From Combretum micranthum (lineage: Eukaryota; Streptophyta; Magnoliopsida; Myrtales; Combretaceae), in NCBI GenBank assembly GCA_024138025.1, contig JAMXBD010000426.1:372001-436000 (forward strand): DNA of 64,000 nt, in the 5' to 3' direction. Positions 58,981 to 64,000 of this stretch are shown one piece after another. The notes beneath the pieces were generated by a model. It was not told the origin of the DNA. It made no database searches and saw only the letters and a list, made by a program, of their open reading frames with translations. Made by a program: the position numbers and the translations under genes. The stretch's first letter is position 1. Each line of letters begins with the position of its first letter.

Positions 58981-61749
58981 AAAATAACCTAAATTAAACT
59001 TACTAAAGTAATTTATTTAAATATATATTTGATTGATGATTTTGTGATTTAAATTGTTATAATTAAGTTATTATAATTTGATTTAGTGATATGATAAATT
59101 ATTAATATAAGAATATCTTAAATTGAACTATATGTGTTTTGGTGAAATTAAACGATGGTATTAATATATATGTGTGATAAATTAGGAGATCTTTTGCTAC
59201 AAATTTTCTTTTTAAAATAGCCCAAAGCCCATCTTTTAATTGACAAACTAAGCCCCCACACACACTCAAGCCCAAACCCATGTTATACAATCTTCTATAG
59301 TCTTCCAAATGTTCAAAAGTAAAAAGGCAACAAATATCAATCCAAAACATACCTCATCCATCGTCTCTCTCTCTTTCTTCATCCTCTTTATCTTCCAAAA
59401 CACAACCAAGCCCAAATTTCTCTCTAAATCTTACCTCCATAAGATCATAAGTAAAGAACCAACCTAATGAACAAGTAGGAGCAATAATTTAAGCTAAAGA
59501 AGTAGCAGGAAAAGTTTAGTTGATTCTAGTAGCCATAAAAGTAAGTAAAGTTAATTTCTTACTTGTTTTCTTAAATCATAGTTTTGATTGATGTTAGTGT
59601 TAGATGGGACTAGAACTTTGTTATTTTAGAGAAATTATGGCATGCTAAGATATATACTGAGATAAATATGTAAGTAAACACAAGTACACTACGTGTTTGA
59701 ATAAATGAAATTTGAGTTTATGATGAATGCACGCGTGTATTGATGTTGATTGTGAAAAATGGGTAGAACTTCAATGATTAGAGTGGTAGTAGAATTCTAC
59801 TAATTTGAATGATGAATTTATGATTTAGGTTAGGATTTTCGAGCATATATATGTGAAATGAGTTTATAAGTGCCAGAGAGCTTGATAGTGTTTGGTATTG
59901 TGGTCATAGGTTAGACTTGATATGTTTTTATAAACAAATAAGGTCTTAATAAAAAGTTAGAAAGTTTAAAACTTCGAAAATTTTGAATCAAGTATCAAAG
60001 GACCAAAGCTTTGTTCATCATGGGCGTATTCAAGATAGTTTTCTCATCGAATTCAAATTTTCTTGTAAAGAATGGTCGTAATCTAGCCCGTTATCTCCTC
60101 CGTGCTTTTCATGCACTTGATACAACCAAAAGCATAGCCGTTACATGGAGCGTGATCGCCTCTATTTCCTCTTTCATGAATGATATGGCTTGAATAACCG
60201 GCATGATCTTAGGCATTATCTTCTGGGAGACGTTTATAAAGACTTTGACAAAGCTTATCACGGGCATAATTCACGATACAAACTATGTCACAACTATGAT
60301 GGGAGACGTGATCTCTGATCATGGGTGTGATAAGGCTATTTGTATATATCACAGCCCTTATCATGGGTGTGACAGCTCCTTCGATACTGTTCATAAAAAA
60401 AAAATAATAGATAAGCAAATAAATGAATAATGATGATACATGGGTGAATAGTGAAATATGATGTATGTATTTGTATTTATATGAATATAGAGCTGTATGA
60501 TGATTGAGTTTATATTTAAGTTGATAAAAGTTTAATTATTAGTATCCACATATAGATTAATATTGTTTTCTATGAAATGGTTTTCCTTGAAACGTTCTAA
60601 AGCTCCATTAAGTTTAAACTCAGATCCCTTATTTGATAATTTCATAAATCTAGGTATGTAGTAACTTGTTTGTTGAATGCTTAGTCATGCATTATTAAAC
60701 CAACTCCAATAAAAGATTGGCTTAAAATTTGCTTGAATTGTTTATGCATGTGCCATTGAATCCGATCCAGGTAGCAGCAACCCTGTTCACAAGGTTGACA
60801 TGGTAGATTAGGCGCTTAGGCCACTCCTATCATAATGCAATGACTTTCATAAATGGTTCAGTGAGTAATTGATAGGAGTAATGATATCGGTGTAACATTT
60901 GTTTATTCTTAAGAAGAAATAATATAATTTAGTTTACAATTATGGGATGATTGAACTAGATGATATTATGGATTGAGTTAAGTGAAGTTGAGTAATGGCT
61001 ATGATTGCTATATGAGATTATTAATTGGAAAGTTATATAGGAGATATAAGTATTCGGACCACTTATATCAATCATTTGAGTAGTTGTTGTTACTCATGAC
61101 CCTCAGATTCCTCGAGAGTGTAATCGGAATTAGAATACTCAATCGTTGAATTGTTTCACATAAATAAAGATAAATAAATTTTATTGTTTGTTGTATTTTA
61201 TTAGTTAAGGTTGTGTGTCATTCTACAATTGCTTGTGTTGCTATGTACCAGGCCTTCGGCTGACTTTTTCTTTCACAGGTGATGATGAATATTATGATGA
61301 TATGGGCTATGGTACAAACTAGGAGGCTTTTCTTGATGAGTTGGACGACTAAGACTCCTGATTTTATAATGTTGTTTTTCTTGGGAAGGAAGAACACAAA
61401 CTTTATTTTCTTTTGGGATATAATTATATAGATTAAGGCTTACTTAAAAGCTTATGTTTTGCAAATGCAAAGCACTTAACTTTCTTTCCTTGTATAGTTA
61501 AGATTTTAAGTTTGATTTGTAAAATCTGAACTATCATACATGTTGATATCATCATATACGTCTATATAAAGTTATTTACTCTTAATTTAGTAGTTTTTGT
61601 AAAATTTCATATTTCAACAGGTTAATCAAGTAATGAGCATAAATTCTTTCTTTTTCGGACAACCTTACGTATAATATTTCCTGTATATTATATGTGGTTA
61701 AGGACTTGACATGTAAAGTCTTAATTATATGTATGTTGGGTCTTTAAAG
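58981..61749 (+). mobile_element. 2.77-kb LTR-like insertion within the PMD gene
   Basis: PMD coding stops at 58980 and resumes at 61750. GTAAT stands on both sides (58976-58980 and 61750-61754). Inside, a CT-rich leader-like stretch (59358-59420), CAGTGAGTAATT near 60859 and TTTCTTTCACAGGTGATGATG near 61270 resemble a plus-strand gypsy LTR. The ends (AAAATAACC and TCTTTAAAG) are not the TG/CA expected of an LTR, and a large intron is an alternative, although the reading frame would not close cleanly. Confidence 0.4.
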
Positions 61750-62760
61750 GTAATGTGCCGATTTAGTGGTTTCCACCTCATCGTAGATGATGTTGACACA
61801 ATAGCAAAGCTTCACCATATTGATCTATGCAGGAGAACTAAGGTCAATTAAGTGCAATACCACATGCAATACATTGTATAATAAGAATAGCATCATTAGA
61901 GGGTAGTACCCATAAAGCAAAGTTTTTTTTTTTTCGATTGGGGGGTGTTCATTAGACTATTAAGGGTGGTACAAGCATATTGTCGACCGATATATTGGAC
62001 ATACTGGGGCTTTGCTTGAACATCTAGCGTGTTAATACTTGACCTTCATTAAGTTAGCTTCATTTCTTTATGCAGGCTAGCACATTTTATTCCATTCAGT
62101 TGGCTTGTGATCTATTGTTGGCAATTGAGCTTACCAATTGAGGAGTGTAGCTCCTTAAAGGGTATAGAGGAACGATGATTTTCCTAAAGTTTGAGTACTA
62201 AGGTGTATAATAAGATCCAGTACAACCCTAAGTAGAATATAAGACAAAACATTAGTGGGATGTGGCTATGCCTTGAGCAAGAGGTGGATGTAGACTTAGA
62301 GTTAGGAGGAGACCACATAATACATCATCGAGGCTAAAATATACGTACGGTGCCTTCACAGTTGTTTAGTGTAGATATGACCTATCCCACTACTTCCATG
62401 ATGGTGTCCAACGAGTACATGCCAAGAGATGTCATGAATCGTTAGTTTGGTACATTATACAAAAGATGATGGGTAGCTCATTGTTCGGCCCAAGCTTTTA
62501 TGCAACTCCATCTATTGGGTATCACATTGAATCTTCTTCCTATCTCGACTACCCTTTGTAAAGGGTGGCATGAGCCATTAGACCTTAGTGCAAATATAGG
62601 AGAGGTTGTTACACATCTAGCATATCGGTTAAATGAATTAGTGGTTCCATGCTAGTTTAACCAATTAGAGAGAGTAGGTGATCATCACGAGCAAGCCCTC
62701 TATAGCGAGAGCAATAACAACACGGTCAATCCTTGATATCACTTTTTAGTAACATCTTTA
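61750..62760 (+). pseudogene. PMD remnant, C-terminal part and tail
   Basis: VMCRFSGF, then TIAKLHHIDLCRRTKVN, continue the PMD directly from FLDQ at 58980 (compare LHQIDLRERVDMN at 525-575). GWYKHIVDRYIGHTGALLEH at about 61960-62022 parallels WYKYITKWYVSHTRATFGHL near 675-733. A likely intron follows, with acceptor TTATGCAG near 62088 and ASTFYSIQLACDLLLAIEL after it. A weakly open tail with GSSLFGPSFYATPS near 62472-62510 extends to about 62760. Stops are frequent. Confidence 0.55.
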
Positions 62761-64000
62761 CTAAGAAGAGTAAAAGGAAAAAATAGGATGTAACATGTTG
62801 TTTTAAGTTTTTATGTATTTAAGTGTTTACATTAAACCTTGTACTTGTTGTTTTATCTGCATATTTGTGTGTTCATATTATTATAGTTGTTTGGAATGGC
62901 TAGGTTGGCATTTTTCTGCCTTGAACTTGAAGTTGTCTGGTATTATATGAAGTGCACTTAGATGTGAATTGAAGAGTGTAATATTTGGGTAGATTTTCAC
63001 CTATCAAATTCACTTTGTACACGGCAACTAAAAAAGGCTAAAGTACTATAAACTATGCTAAAATTATATGTGAATTGAACTATATCAAAGAGCTATGGAA
63101 AATTGGACGTAGAACGAGCTATGATAACGTATTAAATATATTATATATATTGTTTAGATGTTGCAGTAATGATAATTCAACCATTTTATTTTTATTTTAA
63201 TTTTTTTTTTATCATCATAGTCAATTAACATATGCAATTGTAGTATTTAAATAACTTTATCAATGTTTTGAAATGATCATGACATAATGATAAACATGTG
63301 ACTATAGTATATAGCTATTTTGTACCATAAGAGTGTTGCAAAATCAAAGACATTTTGAAAAGGAAGTCTTAGCCATGGGATAATTAATGCAATTTACTCT
63401 ATTATTTTTGCAGTTTTAGCCTATAGAAGAAATAAAAATGTTAAGTGGTTCGGACTTAAACCATTGTGGAGCATTTTGCTGGGACCTTTATTGTGAGAAG
63501 CAAAAAGAAGGAATTGTATGAAGTATAGGATAGAGTTAGTAAGCGGAATGAAAGTCTTCTAAGATATCCCCTTGATGAAAATATTTGACAAGTCCTAAGG
63601 AACGTTTTCTTAAACCTAAAAAGTGATAGTGAAAGAAAGATGGTCTGAAGCCGTGAAGGTACCAATGATCACTCACTAAAAGCAATCTATTAGGCTATGA
63701 AAGGAATATTAGAAGATATGCCTAGTGAAGGCCCTTGAGATTGGATTTAGACTTGCCCGGCAACCACCCTACCCACCCTCCTCCCAAAAAAAAAAAATAA
63801 ATAAAATAAATGCTTCATACGGAAAAGTACTGAAAAATGCTATCCTAAGAGATAATCTTACAAAATAAGGGATTCAATTAATTCAGATTCGCCCTTTTTG
63901 TATGAATGGACTAGAAACTATGCAAGATCCCTTTAATGATTGTCATGTCACAAGGAACTGATGGAACATTTAAATGGCAATAGTACGTTCAACACATCCT
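62761..64000. other. AT-rich DNA, no gene recognised
   Basis: A minus-strand frame at 63456-63665 has Ser/Leu/Phe-rich composition typical of chance frames. An A-rich run lies at 63787-63810. No right-hand MULE terminal inverted repeat was identified. Confidence 0.4.

Overview
This window is nuclear DNA of a flowering plant, probably a eudicot. It is AT-rich and gene-poor. It has one spliced gene with plant-type introns and a pyrimidine-rich leader. The rest is dominated by Ty1/copia and Ty3/gypsy LTR elements, MULE/PMD transposon remains, hAT-type non-autonomous elements, a tRNA-derived SINE candidate and tandem repeats. Nothing in it looks bacterial or organellar.

Layout. 1-1365: degenerate plant-mobile-domain (PMD) sequence. 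1366-7400: non-coding DNA with a 755-bp hAT-like element (4701-5455) and a SINE candidate beside it. 7842-13060 (minus): the only apparently functional host gene, a DEDDh 3'-5' exonuclease of the ERI1/ERI2 type with a C-terminal GRF zinc finger. 14480-16135: a 115-bp tandem array arranged mostly as 230-bp dimers, then a second repeat of about 255 bp. A full-length minus-strand copia element (16136-20733) sits in that second repeat. 20928-22463: a solo LTR with a perfect 5-bp target duplication. 22742-34136: a large decayed Sirevirus-like copia element whose left LTR is split by a 3.6-kb solo gypsy LTR (23608-27236). 36944-47381: two collinear remnants of a PTAC3-like PPR gene, with two different gypsy LTR regions and a hAT MITE (41910-42372) between them. 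49247-62760: a MULE transposase pseudogene followed by a PMD domain, interrupted by a copia element (49383-54505) and a 2.8-kb LTR-like insert (58981-61749).

The window can be read as a stack of insertions. Several boundaries rest on target-site duplications read directly: ATATG and TTATC perfect; TGACG/CGACG, TGTTA/TCTTA and AAAAG/AGAAG with one mismatch; one 8-bp hAT duplication at 7 of 8 and another at 6 of 8. All transposon coding regions carry stops or frameshifts. The exonuclease gene keeps all five catalytic residues and all four zinc ligands, but its first coding exon does not join in frame to the next as I read it, so its start codon is uncertain. No undescribed biological system stands out. 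The least ordinary items are the alternating 115-bp array, the MULE-PMD composite, the PTAC3 remnants and the frame problem in the exonuclease gene.
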